Shown: in pieces, positions 21,365 through 29,835 of the stretch
Layout of the letters: the number at the start of each line of letters is the position of its first letter
Position numbering within the stretch: the stretch's first letter is position 1
Made by a program: the position numbers and the translations under genes
The notes under the pieces: model-generated
The model's input: only the letters and a program-made list of their open reading frames with translations
Databases searched by the model: none
What the model was told of the DNA's origin: nothing
Assembly: GCF_900095225.1 (NCBI RefSeq)
Contig: NZ_LT607415.1
Span: forward strand, 340,933-404,932
Direction of reading: 5' to 3'
From: Pseudomonas sp. UMAB-08
GTDB taxonomy: Bacteria; Pseudomonadota; Gammaproteobacteria; Pseudomonadales; Pseudomonadaceae
DNA length: 64,000 nucleotides

Positions 21365-22342
21365 TCAGGGCAGCAGAGCGGACCCTCGCCCGGCCACAAA
21401 GTCGCTATTCAACGAGAAGATCAACGCCTTCAATCCGCCCTCAGGGTGGACGTCGGCAAACTCGGGCGGGTTTTCCAGGCGCTGCTGAAAAATCAGGTCA
21501 GGCGCCTCGACAGCGGCGCTGTCGATTAAAAAGTCCGGGCCGATGGCGGGGTCATTGATGCACGCCAGTACAAGACCTTGCGGGTTGAGCAAGTCAGGCA
21601 GGCGGCGGAGGATTTTTTGGTAATCCTTGGTCAGCACAAAGCTGCCTTTCTGAAACGAAGGCGGGTCGACGATGATCAGGTCGTAGGGGCCGTCTCTTTT
21701 TACTCTCGCCCAGGATTTGAACAAGTCATGCCCTAAAAAGCTCACTCGGCTCAAGTCATGCTGATTAAGGCGGTGATTATCTCGCCCTCGGCTAAGTGCG
21801 GCCTTGGCCATGTCGAGATTCACCACGTGCTCGGCGCCCCCGGCAATGGCGGCGACAGAAAAACCACAGGTATACGCGAACAGATTCAGCACCCGTTTGC
21901 CGTGTGCCTGAGCTTGAACCCAGCGGCGACCATAGCGCATATCCAGGAACAGCCCGGTGTTCTGGTTTCTGCCAAAGTCCAGTTTGAAATGCAGGCCGTT
22001 CTCGGTGACAACGCCGTTATCAACGGTCTCCCCCAGCAACCATTCGGTTGTGCTGTCTTGAAGGTAGCGGTGCTGCAATAACAGGGTATGCGCCTGGCGG
22101 TGCAGCCAGGCGGGTGACTGGCTCAGGGCCAGAAGCATATGCTTCAGGGCAGCCAACCCGGCTTCATCCGGTTGCTTGTACAGCGACACCAACAGCACGC
22201 CCTGCAACCAGTCAACGGTCACTTCTTCAAGCCCCGGCCAGCGTAGCCCTCTGCCGTGAAACAGGCGGCGAGCTTCGTCAGGTGCTGCACTTAAAGCGGA
22301 GATTAAATGCTGTTGCAGGATAGAGAGGGCTTCGGAATTCAT
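21365..22342 (-). CDS. Class I SAM-dependent methyltransferase, RlmI/RlmK-like
   Basis: 325 aa. The C-terminal Rossmann methyltransferase includes VLNLFAYTCGFSVAAIAGGA (SAM site), VVNLDMAKAALSRGRDNHRL and the catalytic DLIIVDPPSFQKGSF. This motif set matches 23S rRNA m5C1962-type enzymes, but the N-terminal PUA domain is not evident. In its place is a roughly 110-residue region with VTVDWLQGVLLVSLY. The target RNA is uncertain. Confidence 0.8.
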   Translation of the reverse strand: MNSEALSILQQHLISALSAAPDEARRLFHGRGLRWPGLEEVTVDWLQGVLLVSLYKQPDEAGLAALKHMLLALSQSPAWLHRQAHTLLLQHRYLQDSTTEWLLGETVDNGVVTENGLHFKLDFGRNQNTGLFLDMRYGRRWVQAQAHGKRVLNLFAYTCGFSVAAIAGGAEHVVNLDMAKAALSRGRDNHRLNQHDLSRVSFLGHDLFKSWARVKRDGPYDLIIVDPPSFQKGSFVLTKDYQKILRRLPDLLNPQGLVLACINDPAIGPDFLIDSAAVEAPDLIFQQRLENPPEFADVHPEGGLKALIFSLNSDFVAGRGSALLP

Positions 22343-22481
22343 CGCGGGCTATCAGTCATTCGAAAGCGCGCAGTTTAAGCGTAATCGCCGGGGGGTTGGT
22401 GGCGTTTATTCTATGATCCTGCGCTGGCGGGTAGACTAAGTGGCTGTGCTCGTTGAAGCATCCTTATGAACAGGAGTCGCT

Positions 22482-23231
22482 GTGTCCAAGTCTGTTGACG
22501 CCCCATCCCTTGAATCCTTTTCGAGCGAGAGTCCTTCCCCGCTGTATGCCCGGGTCAAGCAGGTTATCGTTCAGCGGATTCGCTCGGGAGCATGGCTGCC
22601 GAACTCGAAACTGCCCTCCGAAAGTGAGTTGCTAAGCCTGCTGGGCGTCAGTCGCATGACCATCAACCGCGCCTTGCGCGAGCTGACCATTGAAGGGTTG
22701 CTGGTGCGTGTCCAGGGTGTTGGCACCTTTGTCGCCGAGCCCAAAGGGCACGCCGCACTGTTTGAAATCCACAATATCGCCGAAGAGATTTCTGCTCGCG
22801 GTCATGTTCACCGCTGTGAAGTTATCACCCTTGAAGAGCTGCCGGCCAAGGCCAGTGTTGCGCTGCCGTTCGCTCTGGAAGGGGTAACGCGGCTGTTCCA
22901 TTCGCTGGTGGTGCACTACGAGAATGAGGTGCCGGTGCAAATCGAGGAGCGCTTCGTCAATGCACTGATTGCGCCTGAATATTTGCAGCAGGACTTCACC
23001 AAAGTCACCCCTTATGCCTACCTCATTCAACTGGCGCCGCTAACGGAAGGGGAGCATGTGGTCGAGGCCATCCATGCCAAGTCTGCCGAGTGTCGACTGC
23101 TGCACATCAAGCGCAACGAACCGTGCCTGTTGATCCGTCGACGCACCTGGTCGGCCAAGGGGCAGGTAGGCAGTGCGCGGCTGGTGTATCCCGGCTCGCG
23201 GTATCGACTCGAAGGCAAGTTCGGTCACTGA
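22482..23231 (+). CDS. hutC: HutC-like GntR/UTRA transcriptional repressor
   Basis: 249 aa, GTG start at 22482 behind CAGGAG. The GntR winged helix (about 20-85) contains KLPSESELLSLLGVSRMTIN; the UTRA ligand domain (about 95-245) contains RLFHSLVVHYENEVPVQIEE and ends in YPGSRYRLEGKFG, as in histidine utilisation repressors. Hut repressors respond to urocanate. No hut genes lie nearby. Instead, the next operon (CoA-transferase and acyl-CoA dehydrogenase) has a HutC-type operator in its promoter at 23495. It may be a second HutC paralogue serving that operon. Confidence 0.82.
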   Translation: MSKSVDAPSLESFSSESPSPLYARVKQVIVQRIRSGAWLPNSKLPSESELLSLLGVSRMTINRALRELTIEGLLVRVQGVGTFVAEPKGHAALFEIHNIAEEISARGHVHRCEVITLEELPAKASVALPFALEGVTRLFHSLVVHYENEVPVQIEERFVNALIAPEYLQQDFTKVTPYAYLIQLAPLTEGEHVVEAIHAKSAECRLLHIKRNEPCLLIRRRTWSAKGQVGSARLVYPGSRYRLEGKFGH

Positions 23232-23490
23232 TTTCCCCCGATCAATGAGCGTCATTCAACGGGTCGCTCATCGGTTTTGGCGGGTGTTACCTGCGTTACT
23301 TTTTGGTGCGCTCATGTTACGTGATGGCGCTATTTGGTACAGAATTGCGGCAGATTCTTAGTCAGAAATAGAATCATGATTCCGCATGGTCTGATTAATT
23401 AAATTGTTAACTGTCTGAAAAAATAGAATTTTTATAAAATTCTGGATGCTTTGACTCAACCATAAAAAAACGATTGGCCCTTCACTTGCA

Positions 23491-23518
23491 TTGACTTGTA
23501 TGTACAGGCTGGTATGAG
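23491..23518 (+). promoter_or_regulatory. Candidate sigma-70 promoter of the CoA-transferase operon
   Basis: TTGACT (23491-23496), a 16-base spacer and TATGAG (23513-23518). It lies 58 bases before the start codon. The HutC-type operator occupies the spacer, an ideal position for repression. Confidence 0.55.
23495..23508. promoter_or_regulatory. HutC-type operator
   Basis: CTTGTATGTACAGG closely matches the Pseudomonas hut operator as I recall it (core CTTGTATGTACAAG). TGTA and TACA half-sites are arranged symmetrically. The HutC-like gene is immediately upstream. Confidence 0.65.
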
Positions 23519-23575
23519 GCTTAAGTGGCTTTCTCCGGCCCCACCTGCTTGTGATGCCCGATGAAGGAACTCCAC

Positions 23576-24766
23576 ATGACTGATAGCCCTGTCACTCCCT
23601 TCACCCAACAGCTTCAGGGCGTACGCGTCCTGGATCTCAGTCGGGTGCTCGCCGGCCCGCACTGCACCGCTCTGTTGGCGGACCTGGGTGCCGATGTAAT
23701 CAAGTTCGAAGTGCCTGTGCACGGTGATGACAGTCGACACCTGGGGCCTTTTCGCGAGGGTGAAAGCGTGTATTTCGGCTTGATCAATCGCGGTAAGCGG
23801 AGTGTCGAAATCGACTTCAAGTCCGAGTCCGACCGCGCACGATTTTATGAGCTGGTGGCTGACGCAGACGTGGTAGTGGAGAACTTCCGTCCGGGGGTGA
23901 CCCAGCGACTCGGTATCGATTTCGACACCTTGAAGCAGTACAACCCGCGATTGATCTACGCGAGTATTTCCGGTTTCGGTCAGGACGGTCCGTTCTCGCG
24001 GCGACCGGCCTACGACATCGTTGCCCAGGCCTTGTCGGGTTTGATGAGCGTGACCGGTTTTCCCGAAACAGGCCCGACCCGCAGCGGTGAGGCGATTGGC
24101 GATTTATGTGCTGGCGTCTATGCCGCCTGGGCGATCAGCTCTGCGCTGTTCGCCCGCGAACGGCATGCGCCTGGCGCGCAGTACATCGACGTTGCGATGT
24201 TCGATGTGCTGTTCAGTCTGCAGATGACCGGCCTGTCCAATCTTTTCGCCACCGGTGTCGCGCCGGGCCTGGTGGGCAATCGTCACCCGGTGTCGACGCC
24301 GTTCGATACGTACCGCGCGGCCGATGGCCTGGTGGTTATTGCGGTGGCCAGCAATCGTTTGTTCCAGCGGCTGTGTGAGTGCATGGGCAACGCTGGACTG
24401 GCGAGTGATCCACGTTTCGTCGATGACGATCAACGCACCCGCAACGAGCCAGCCTTGCGCGGCGAAATCGAAGGCTGGACCGCGAGCTACAAGGTCGAGC
24501 AGCTCTGTGACGCGCTGCTCGATGCGGGTGTTCCCGCGTCGCCGGTATGGAACCTTGCTCAAGCGGCTGCCAGTGAGCAGGCCCAGGTCCGTCAATTGCA
24601 GATCTACCCTGAAGGCTCGGGGTTACCGCTGGTTCCTCAGCCGGTGTTTTTCAATGGTCAGAAACCTCATGCCACGACGCTGGCGCCTCGATTGGGCGCA
24701 GACAATCAGGCATTCGGGCTGGCGGACCCGATTAAACGCAAGCAGGAGATCAAGCATGAACTTTGA
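23576..24766 (+). CDS. CaiB/BaiF family (type III) CoA-transferase
   Basis: 396 aa from the ATG at 23576; the ATG at 23561 lies within the Shine-Dalgarno GAAGGA and is rejected. Typical opening GVRVLDLSRVLAGPHCTALL and the catalytic Asp in GEAIGDLCAGVYAA. These enzymes move CoA between carboxylic acids. Overlap of 11 bp with the acyl-CoA dehydrogenase gene suggests a two-step activation then oxidation of an acid. The operator upstream hints that the acid resembles urocanate; the true substrate is unknown. Confidence 0.88.
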   Translation: MTDSPVTPFTQQLQGVRVLDLSRVLAGPHCTALLADLGADVIKFEVPVHGDDSRHLGPFREGESVYFGLINRGKRSVEIDFKSESDRARFYELVADADVVVENFRPGVTQRLGIDFDTLKQYNPRLIYASISGFGQDGPFSRRPAYDIVAQALSGLMSVTGFPETGPTRSGEAIGDLCAGVYAAWAISSALFARERHAPGAQYIDVAMFDVLFSLQMTGLSNLFATGVAPGLVGNRHPVSTPFDTYRAADGLVVIAVASNRLFQRLCECMGNAGLASDPRFVDDDQRTRNEPALRGEIEGWTASYKVEQLCDALLDAGVPASPVWNLAQAAASEQAQVRQLQIYPEGSGLPLVPQPVFFNGQKPHATTLAPRLGADNQAFGLADPIKRKQEIKHEL

Positions 24767-25895
24767 ATTGGATCAGACCGAGTTGGCGGTGATCGACAGC
24801 GTTGAGCACGTTGCACGTGAAGTCATTGCGCCGCGAGCCAAACATTACGATGAGACTGAAACCTTCTGCGCCGAGAGTTTGCAGGCCCTCGCCGAGCTGG
24901 GCTGCATGGGCGTCAACTTGCCTGAGCACTATGGCGGCCTGGGCATTGGTAGCCTGGCGATGAGTCGTGTGGTTGAGGCGGTAGCGGGCGCATGTGCTTC
25001 GACGGCTTCTGCGCTTACGGCACATTTTTTGGCCACCGACTCGATCTTGATTGGCGGTACTGAAGCGCAGAAACAGGAGTGGCTGCCCCGGGCGGCCAGT
25101 GGTGAACTGCTGGGCGCCTTTGCCTTGACCGAGCCTGCTGCAGGCTCGAATCCGGCGGACATGCGCTGCCGGGCGCAGCGGGAGGAGGGCGGCTGGCGAT
25201 TGCATGGGAGCAAGCATTACATCACCAATGCGCGCGAAGCTGGTTTCATTGTGCTCTACGCGAAAACCGACGCCGAGGCCGGGCACAAAGGCATCAGCGC
25301 CTTCGTGATTCCTCAGGGCACTGCCGGTATCAGCTTTTCCAGTCCGGAAAAAACCATGGGGCTGCGCGGCAGCACCATTTACGAATTGGCACTGGACTGC
25401 TGGCTGCCGGAATCGGCGTTACTTGGGACTGAAGGGCAGGGTTTCAACACAGCCATGGCGGTGCTTGATCGCGGTCGGGTCGAGGTGGCCGCCATGTCGC
25501 TGGGTATCGCCAATGCTGCCATGCAATGCAGCCTGGACTGGGTCCGCGAACGACAGATAGGCCCCAAACCGCTGGCCGCTTATCAGGGGACTCAATGGCG
25601 CCTGGCCGAGATGTACGCTCAGTTGGAAGGCGCCCGGATGCTCACCTGGAAAGCCGCCGTGCGACGCGACAGTGGTGGACGCTTCAGCCTCGACTCAGCC
25701 ACCGCCAAACTGGTGGCGGCCGAATCGGCAGGCTTTATCACCGATGCCGCGCTTCAGCTACACGGCGGTTACGGCTACATCCGTGATCTGCCACTGGAGC
25801 GTTACGTGCGAGATGCACGAATCCTGCGCATCTTCGAGGGCACCTCTGAAGTACAGAAAATTATCATCTCCAGAGGTTTGCTCGAAGCCCGATGA
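24756..25895 (+). CDS. Acyl-CoA dehydrogenase family protein
   Basis: 379 aa from the ATG at 24756 (AGGAG at 24742), overlapping the CoA-transferase gene. FAD-enzyme signatures: AFALTEPAAGSNPADMRC, YLPLERYVRDARI-type region and the C-terminal catalytic-base segment RILRIFEGTSEVQK. It would introduce a 2,3 double bond into the acyl-CoA made by the upstream enzyme. The chain specificity cannot be read from sequence. The gene ends the operon, with a hairpin at 25922. Confidence 0.88.
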   Translation: MNFELDQTELAVIDSVEHVAREVIAPRAKHYDETETFCAESLQALAELGCMGVNLPEHYGGLGIGSLAMSRVVEAVAGACASTASALTAHFLATDSILIGGTEAQKQEWLPRAASGELLGAFALTEPAAGSNPADMRCRAQREEGGWRLHGSKHYITNAREAGFIVLYAKTDAEAGHKGISAFVIPQGTAGISFSSPEKTMGLRGSTIYELALDCWLPESALLGTEGQGFNTAMAVLDRGRVEVAAMSLGIANAAMQCSLDWVRERQIGPKPLAAYQGTQWRLAEMYAQLEGARMLTWKAAVRRDSGGRFSLDSATAKLVAAESAGFITDAALQLHGGYGYIRDLPLERYVRDARILRIFEGTSEVQKIIISRGLLEAR

Positions 25896-25921
25896 GCCGC
25901 GATTTGTTAGCCTAGGCAAAA

Positions 25922-25945
25922 GCCGCTCGGTTTCAATTGAGCGGC
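25922..25945 (+). terminator. Hairpin downstream of the acyl-CoA dehydrogenase gene
   Basis: GCCGCTC and GAGCGGC arms around a 10-base loop, 27 bp after the stop. It has no T-run, so termination is likely weak. Confidence 0.4.
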
Positions 25946-26056
25946 ACTGCGGCTATTGATCAGGGGAACAGGGATGAAGAGCGACGCACGCGTTGTGCAT
26001 CACACCGCGACTGGCGGTGATGAGACGGCTGCTTTCTATATAGGGACAGCTGTCGA

Positions 26057-26734
26057 GTGATCTTGATAAAAGCGTCAGGGCTGGTCCGAAACGACGCGAA
26101 AACCCATAAGTGTTTGCTTAATCCTACGGATTTCACCTTGGCAGGTGGAGATCGCGTCGCCCTCACGGGGCCGTCGGGGTCGGGGAAAAGTGTATTTCTT
26201 CGTGCCCTGGCGCTGCTTGATCCGCTGGAGGAGGGCAGCGTTTTTTGGCGCGATAAACCGGTGTCGGGTTCCGGGATTCCGGCGTATCGCCGCCACGTCA
26301 GTTACATCGCTCAGCGCCCCGCAATGCTTGAGGGCACGGTCGAAGACAATCTGCGTTACCCCTTCAGCTTGAAGGTCTATCACGACCTTACCTTCGACCG
26401 CGCCGCCGCCTTACGGTTGGCCGAGCAGGCCGGTCGGGATGAGCGCTTTCTCGACCAGCAATCCAGCGAACTGTCGGGGGGCGAAGCGCAAATTGCAGCA
26501 TTGATCAGGGTTCTGCAATTGCAGCCTGATGTGCTTCTGCTCGATGAACCCACCGCGTCACTGGATCCCGAATCATCTCGGGAAATCGAGTCACTGGTGT
26601 CGGCCTGGTTCAGTGGCGCCAAACAGGATGATCGCGCCTTCATCTGGATTTCCCATGATCAAGAGCAGGCTCAGCGCATGAGTGAGCGGAGATTGTCGAT
26701 GCAGGCAGGCACACTGAGCGAGTACACGACCTGA
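26057..26734 (+). CDS. fetA: ABC exporter ATP-binding protein FetA-like
   Basis: 225 aa with a GTG start. Walker A GPSGSGKSVF, signature LSGGEAQIA and Walker [13 protein letters not shown] are all present. Together with the next gene (1-bp overlap, TGATG) it matches the FetAB (YbbLM) pair, which in E. coli exports iron and protects against peroxide stress. The exact substrate is inferred from family. Confidence 0.82.
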   Translation: MILIKASGLVRNDAKTHKCLLNPTDFTLAGGDRVALTGPSGSGKSVFLRALALLDPLEEGSVFWRDKPVSGSGIPAYRRHVSYIAQRPAMLEGTVEDNLRYPFSLKVYHDLTFDRAAALRLAEQAGRDERFLDQQSSELSGGEAQIAALIRVLQLQPDVLLLDEPTASLDPESSREIESLVSAWFSGAKQDDRAFIWISHDQEQAQRMSERRLSMQAGTLSEYTT

Positions 26735-27528
26735 TGGAATATCAGAACCTATCGCTACTGGATATTGGTATTGCGTCCTCGTTGATCCTGATTAACGGCG
26801 TGCTGTCCCTTGTCCTGAAGCTTGATCTGGAGCGCAAGCTGCTTTGGGCGGCGATCCGCACCGTGGTGCAGCTACTCGCCATCGGATATGTACTGGGCTG
26901 GGTCTTTAACTTCGCCCAATGGTATGTCGTGCTGCCGTTGATGGCCGGGATGACCTTGATTGCGGGGCTGTCGGCCTCAGGTCGAGGCAAACGGACGTAT
27001 GCGGGGCAGCGTATCGACAGCATTGCGTCGATCTGGCTGAGTTCATGGCTGGTCACAGCTGTGGGGCTGTTCGCTGTTATTCGGATTCATCCCTGGTATG
27101 AGCCGCAGTATGCAATCCCCATTCTCGGGATGATTCTCGGCAATACCCTGACCGGGGTGTCGCTGGGTATTGAGCGGATGACTCAGGAATTGACGACCGG
27201 GCGCAACGTCGTGGAAATGAGTCTTGCCCTCGGCGCTACCCGCTGGGAGGCCGCACAAGGCCCAGCCCGGCAGGCGGTACGTGCCGGGATGATCCCCACG
27301 CTTAATCAAATGACCGTGGTCGGGCTGGTCAGCCTGCCCGGGATGATGACGGGGCAGGTGCTGGCGGGCCAGTCGCCGATTCAGGCGGTGCGCTATCAAA
27401 TCATCATTATGTTTCTGATCGCGGCGGCGTCGGCGCTGGGAACGGTGTGTGCTGTATTGCTCACCTACCGGCGGCTGTTTTCAGCGGATCACCGGTTTTT
27501 GGCGTCGAAACTTATGGCGCGTAAATAG
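26734..27528 (+). CDS. fetB: ABC exporter permease FetB-like
   Basis: 264 aa, about seven membrane helices. The conserved cytoplasmic loop EMSLALGATRWEAAQGPARQ and the following LPGMMTGQVLAGQSP are hallmarks of the YbbM/FetB family. It is coupled to fetA. Confidence 0.86.
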   Translation: MEYQNLSLLDIGIASSLILINGVLSLVLKLDLERKLLWAAIRTVVQLLAIGYVLGWVFNFAQWYVVLPLMAGMTLIAGLSASGRGKRTYAGQRIDSIASIWLSSWLVTAVGLFAVIRIHPWYEPQYAIPILGMILGNTLTGVSLGIERMTQELTTGRNVVEMSLALGATRWEAAQGPARQAVRAGMIPTLNQMTVVGLVSLPGMMTGQVLAGQSPIQAVRYQIIIMFLIAAASALGTVCAVLLTYRRLFSADHRFLASKLMARK

Positions 27529-27625
27529 TCGGCCATGACACCACCTTGCGCCCGTCGGTTCGTCGGCGTGGCAGCACTGCCGTTGATCAGCACTGCAATA
27601 TTCGGGGGCACTTCTTGGTATTGTG

Positions 27626-27647
27626 CGTCACAATTTGTGACGTTTTT
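27626..27647 (+). terminator. Palindrome with T-run between fetB and the PBP2 gene
   Basis: CGTCACAATTTGTGACG is an 8-1-8 perfect inverted repeat followed directly by TTTTT. It can act as an intrinsic terminator of fetAB. It also sits 26 bases before the PBP2 start, so it could be an operator for that gene. Confidence 0.5.
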
Positions 27648-27672
27648 CCCTTTTTAACGAGAAGCTGTAGAA

Positions 27673-29562
27673 ATGCCTGAACCAATTCCCTTAAAGGACC
27701 ACGAGAAAGAGACGCAGCTGGTCAATAAGCGTTTGCTGGCGTGTGGTCTGCTCGTGGCCGTGTTGAGCTGCATTCTGGTGGGCAGAATGTATTTTCTGCA
27801 GGTAACCGAGTTTGCCTATCACTCGACGATTTCAGAGAACAATCGGGTGCATGTGCTGCCGATCCCGCCGGAAAGAGGCCTGATCTACGACCGTAATGGT
27901 GTGGTGCTGGCGGACAATCGACCCAGTTTCAACCTGATCATGACCCGCGAGCGGTCTGGGGACTGGAGTCAGGTGCTGGACTCCCTCATCAGCATTCTTC
28001 AGTTGCCTGAAGAAGACCGGATTTTGTTCGACAAGGATCTGAAGCAGGCCCGTCATCGCTTCGACCCTGTGACGCTGCTGTATGAGTTGACCGAAGAACA
28101 AATTGCCTTGGTCGCCGTCAATCAGTTCCGCCTGCCGGGGATCGACGTCGAGCCGCAGTTCGTTCGACATTACCCGTTGGGCGCGCATTTTGCCCATTCC
28201 ATTGGCTATGTGGGCCGGATCAACGAAAAAGAGTCCAAGCAACTGTCGGTGGATTATCGCGGCACTCAATCGATCGGCAAGACCGGCATCGAGCGCTTCT
28301 ACGAGTCAGAACTGCATGGCCGGGTCGGCTATGAAGAGGTCGAAACCAATGCGCAAGGGCGGGTGTTGCGCGTGCTCAAGCACACGGACCCTATCCCCGG
28401 TAAAAGCATTGTCCTGAGCCTGGATATCGGTCTTCAGGAAGCAGCGGAAGATGCCTTGGGAGATCGACGCGGTTCAGTGGTGGCGCTGGACCCGGAAACC
28501 GGCGAAGTACTGGCTATGGTCAGCAAGCCCAGTTTCGATCCCAACCTGTTCGTCACCGGTATCAGCTTCAAGGAATACGCAGCGCTGCGTGACTCTGTCG
28601 ACCGGCCCTTGTTCAACAGGGTGTTGCGCGGGTTGTATGCGCCCGGCTCGACGATCAAGCCAGAGGTCGCGATTGCAGGGCTGGACAGCAGTGTTGTAAC
28701 CGCGCAGACCCGGGTGTTCGACCCAGGCTATTTTCAGTTGCCGGATTACGACCACAAATACCGAAACTGGAACCACAGTGGTGACGGTTGGGTGGACATG
28801 GATGCCGCCATCATGCGTTCCAACGACACCTATTTCTACACGCTGGCGCACAAGCTCGGCATTGATCGCATGCATGACTACATGACCATGTTTGGCCTGG
28901 GGCAGAAAGTGTCGCTGGACATGTTTGAGGAGTCGGCGGGGCTGATGCCTTCCCGTGAGTGGAAGCGGGCCACGCGACGTCAGGTCTGGTTCCCGGGTGA
29001 AACCGTCATCCTGGGTATCGGGCAGGGGTATATGCAGGTGACACCGCTGCAACTGGCCCAGGCCACCGCGCTGATTGCCAACAAAGGCGTGTGGAATCGG
29101 CCTCATCTGGCGAAAACCGTCGACGGTGTGACGCCGGTCGATGAACACCCGATGCCCAACATCGTGCTGCATGACTCCAGTGAATGGGATCAGGTCAATC
29201 ACGGAATGCAGATGGTGATGCATGACCCGCGCGGCATTGCCCGGGCCTCTGCCCTTGGCGCGCAATACCGGATTGCCGGTAAAAGCGGCACGGCCCAGGT
29301 GGTTGCGATCAAACAGGGTGAGCGCTACAACCGCTTGAAAACACTGGAGCGCAACCGCGACAACGCCTTGTTCGTTGGCTTCGCCCCGGCGGCACATCCG
29401 AAAATCGCGGTCTCGGTCATGATTGAAAACGGTGAAGCGGGCGGTCGTGTGGCGGGTCCTGTCGTGCGCCAGGTAATGGACGCCTGGTTGCTCGACAAGG
29501 AAGGCCACTTGAAGCCGCAATATGCGACGCCAGTCAAAGCGCCGGGTGAGCCGCACGTCTGA
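27673..29562 (+). CDS. mrdA: Penicillin-binding protein 2 (MrdA-like transpeptidase, second copy type)
   Basis: 629 aa. One N-terminal membrane helix (LLACGLLVAVLSCILVGRMY), a PBP dimerisation domain (about 55-230) and a transpeptidase domain. The active-site Ser is in APGSTIKPEV (SxxK); SND and KSGTAQV motifs are present. PBP2 cross-links lateral-wall peptidoglycan in the elongasome. The housekeeping gene normally sits with rodA and other wall genes; here it stands alone beside fetB, so it is probably the paralogue many pseudomonads carry. Peptide-salvage genes follow downstream. Confidence 0.88.
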   Translation: MPEPIPLKDHEKETQLVNKRLLACGLLVAVLSCILVGRMYFLQVTEFAYHSTISENNRVHVLPIPPERGLIYDRNGVVLADNRPSFNLIMTRERSGDWSQVLDSLISILQLPEEDRILFDKDLKQARHRFDPVTLLYELTEEQIALVAVNQFRLPGIDVEPQFVRHYPLGAHFAHSIGYVGRINEKESKQLSVDYRGTQSIGKTGIERFYESELHGRVGYEEVETNAQGRVLRVLKHTDPIPGKSIVLSLDIGLQEAAEDALGDRRGSVVALDPETGEVLAMVSKPSFDPNLFVTGISFKEYAALRDSVDRPLFNRVLRGLYAPGSTIKPEVAIAGLDSSVVTAQTRVFDPGYFQLPDYDHKYRNWNHSGDGWVDMDAAIMRSNDTYFYTLAHKLGIDRMHDYMTMFGLGQKVSLDMFEESAGLMPSREWKRATRRQVWFPGETVILGIGQGYMQVTPLQLAQATALIANKGVWNRPHLAKTVDGVTPVDEHPMPNIVLHDSSEWDQVNHGMQMVMHDPRGIARASALGAQYRIAGKSGTAQVVAIKQGERYNRLKTLERNRDNALFVGFAPAAHPKIAVSVMIENGEAGGRVAGPVVRQVMDAWLLDKEGHLKPQYATPVKAPGEPHV

Positions 29563-29584
29563 TACGCCGCATCAAGCTCACGTT

Positions 29585-29631
29585 ATTCGCGAACAAATGC
29601 GCTTCAACAGGATGCGCATTTGCCCGCGAAT
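29585..29631 (+). terminator. Large imperfect hairpin after the PBP2 gene
   Basis: ATTCGCG/CGCGAAT and CAAATGCGC/GCGCATTTG pair around a 2x2 internal mismatch and an 11-base loop, 22 bp after the stop. It lacks a clear T-run. Confidence 0.5.
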
Positions 29632-29645
29632 TAAGCTGATCAGAT

Positions 29646-29669
29646 CCCGGTTTATGCCCGTAAACCGGG
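29646..29669 (+). terminator. Second hairpin after the PBP2 gene
   Basis: CCCGGTTTA and TAAACCGGG, perfect 9-bp arms with a 6-base loop. Tandem hairpins isolate the rpiR-ddp locus from upstream transcription. Confidence 0.45.
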
Positions 29670-29758
29670 CGTTGCTGCTTCATCGTGCACCACTGTGAAT
29701 CAATAAAAACCTTCCTGAAAATTTCTGCAAAAAAGCCGTTGTATCCGTCTGAAATTGA

Positions 29759-29776
29759 ATGTTATGTTGATAACAT
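29759..29776. promoter_or_regulatory. Candidate RpiR operator
   Basis: ATGTTAT GTTG ATAACAT is a perfect 7-bp inverted repeat 60 bp before the rpiR start. It lies where an autoregulatory site is expected. Confidence 0.45.
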
Positions 29777-29835
29777 ATTGAGGCTTGGTGACTCGCTTCT
29801 AACATCCTCTGCTGCACCAGAGCGTTGAGTCCGGC

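Larger units (their letters stand above)
23232..23575. other. Intergenic region with AT-rich tract and regulated promoter
   Basis: 344 bp without a gene. The part around 23380-23440 is AT-rich. The distal end holds the promoter and operator listed separately. Confidence 0.6.

Noticed and set aside
28474..29556. Long open frame on the minus strand opposite the PBP2 gene
   Set aside because: Antisense shadow of a conserved gene with an Arg/His-rich translation and no domain.
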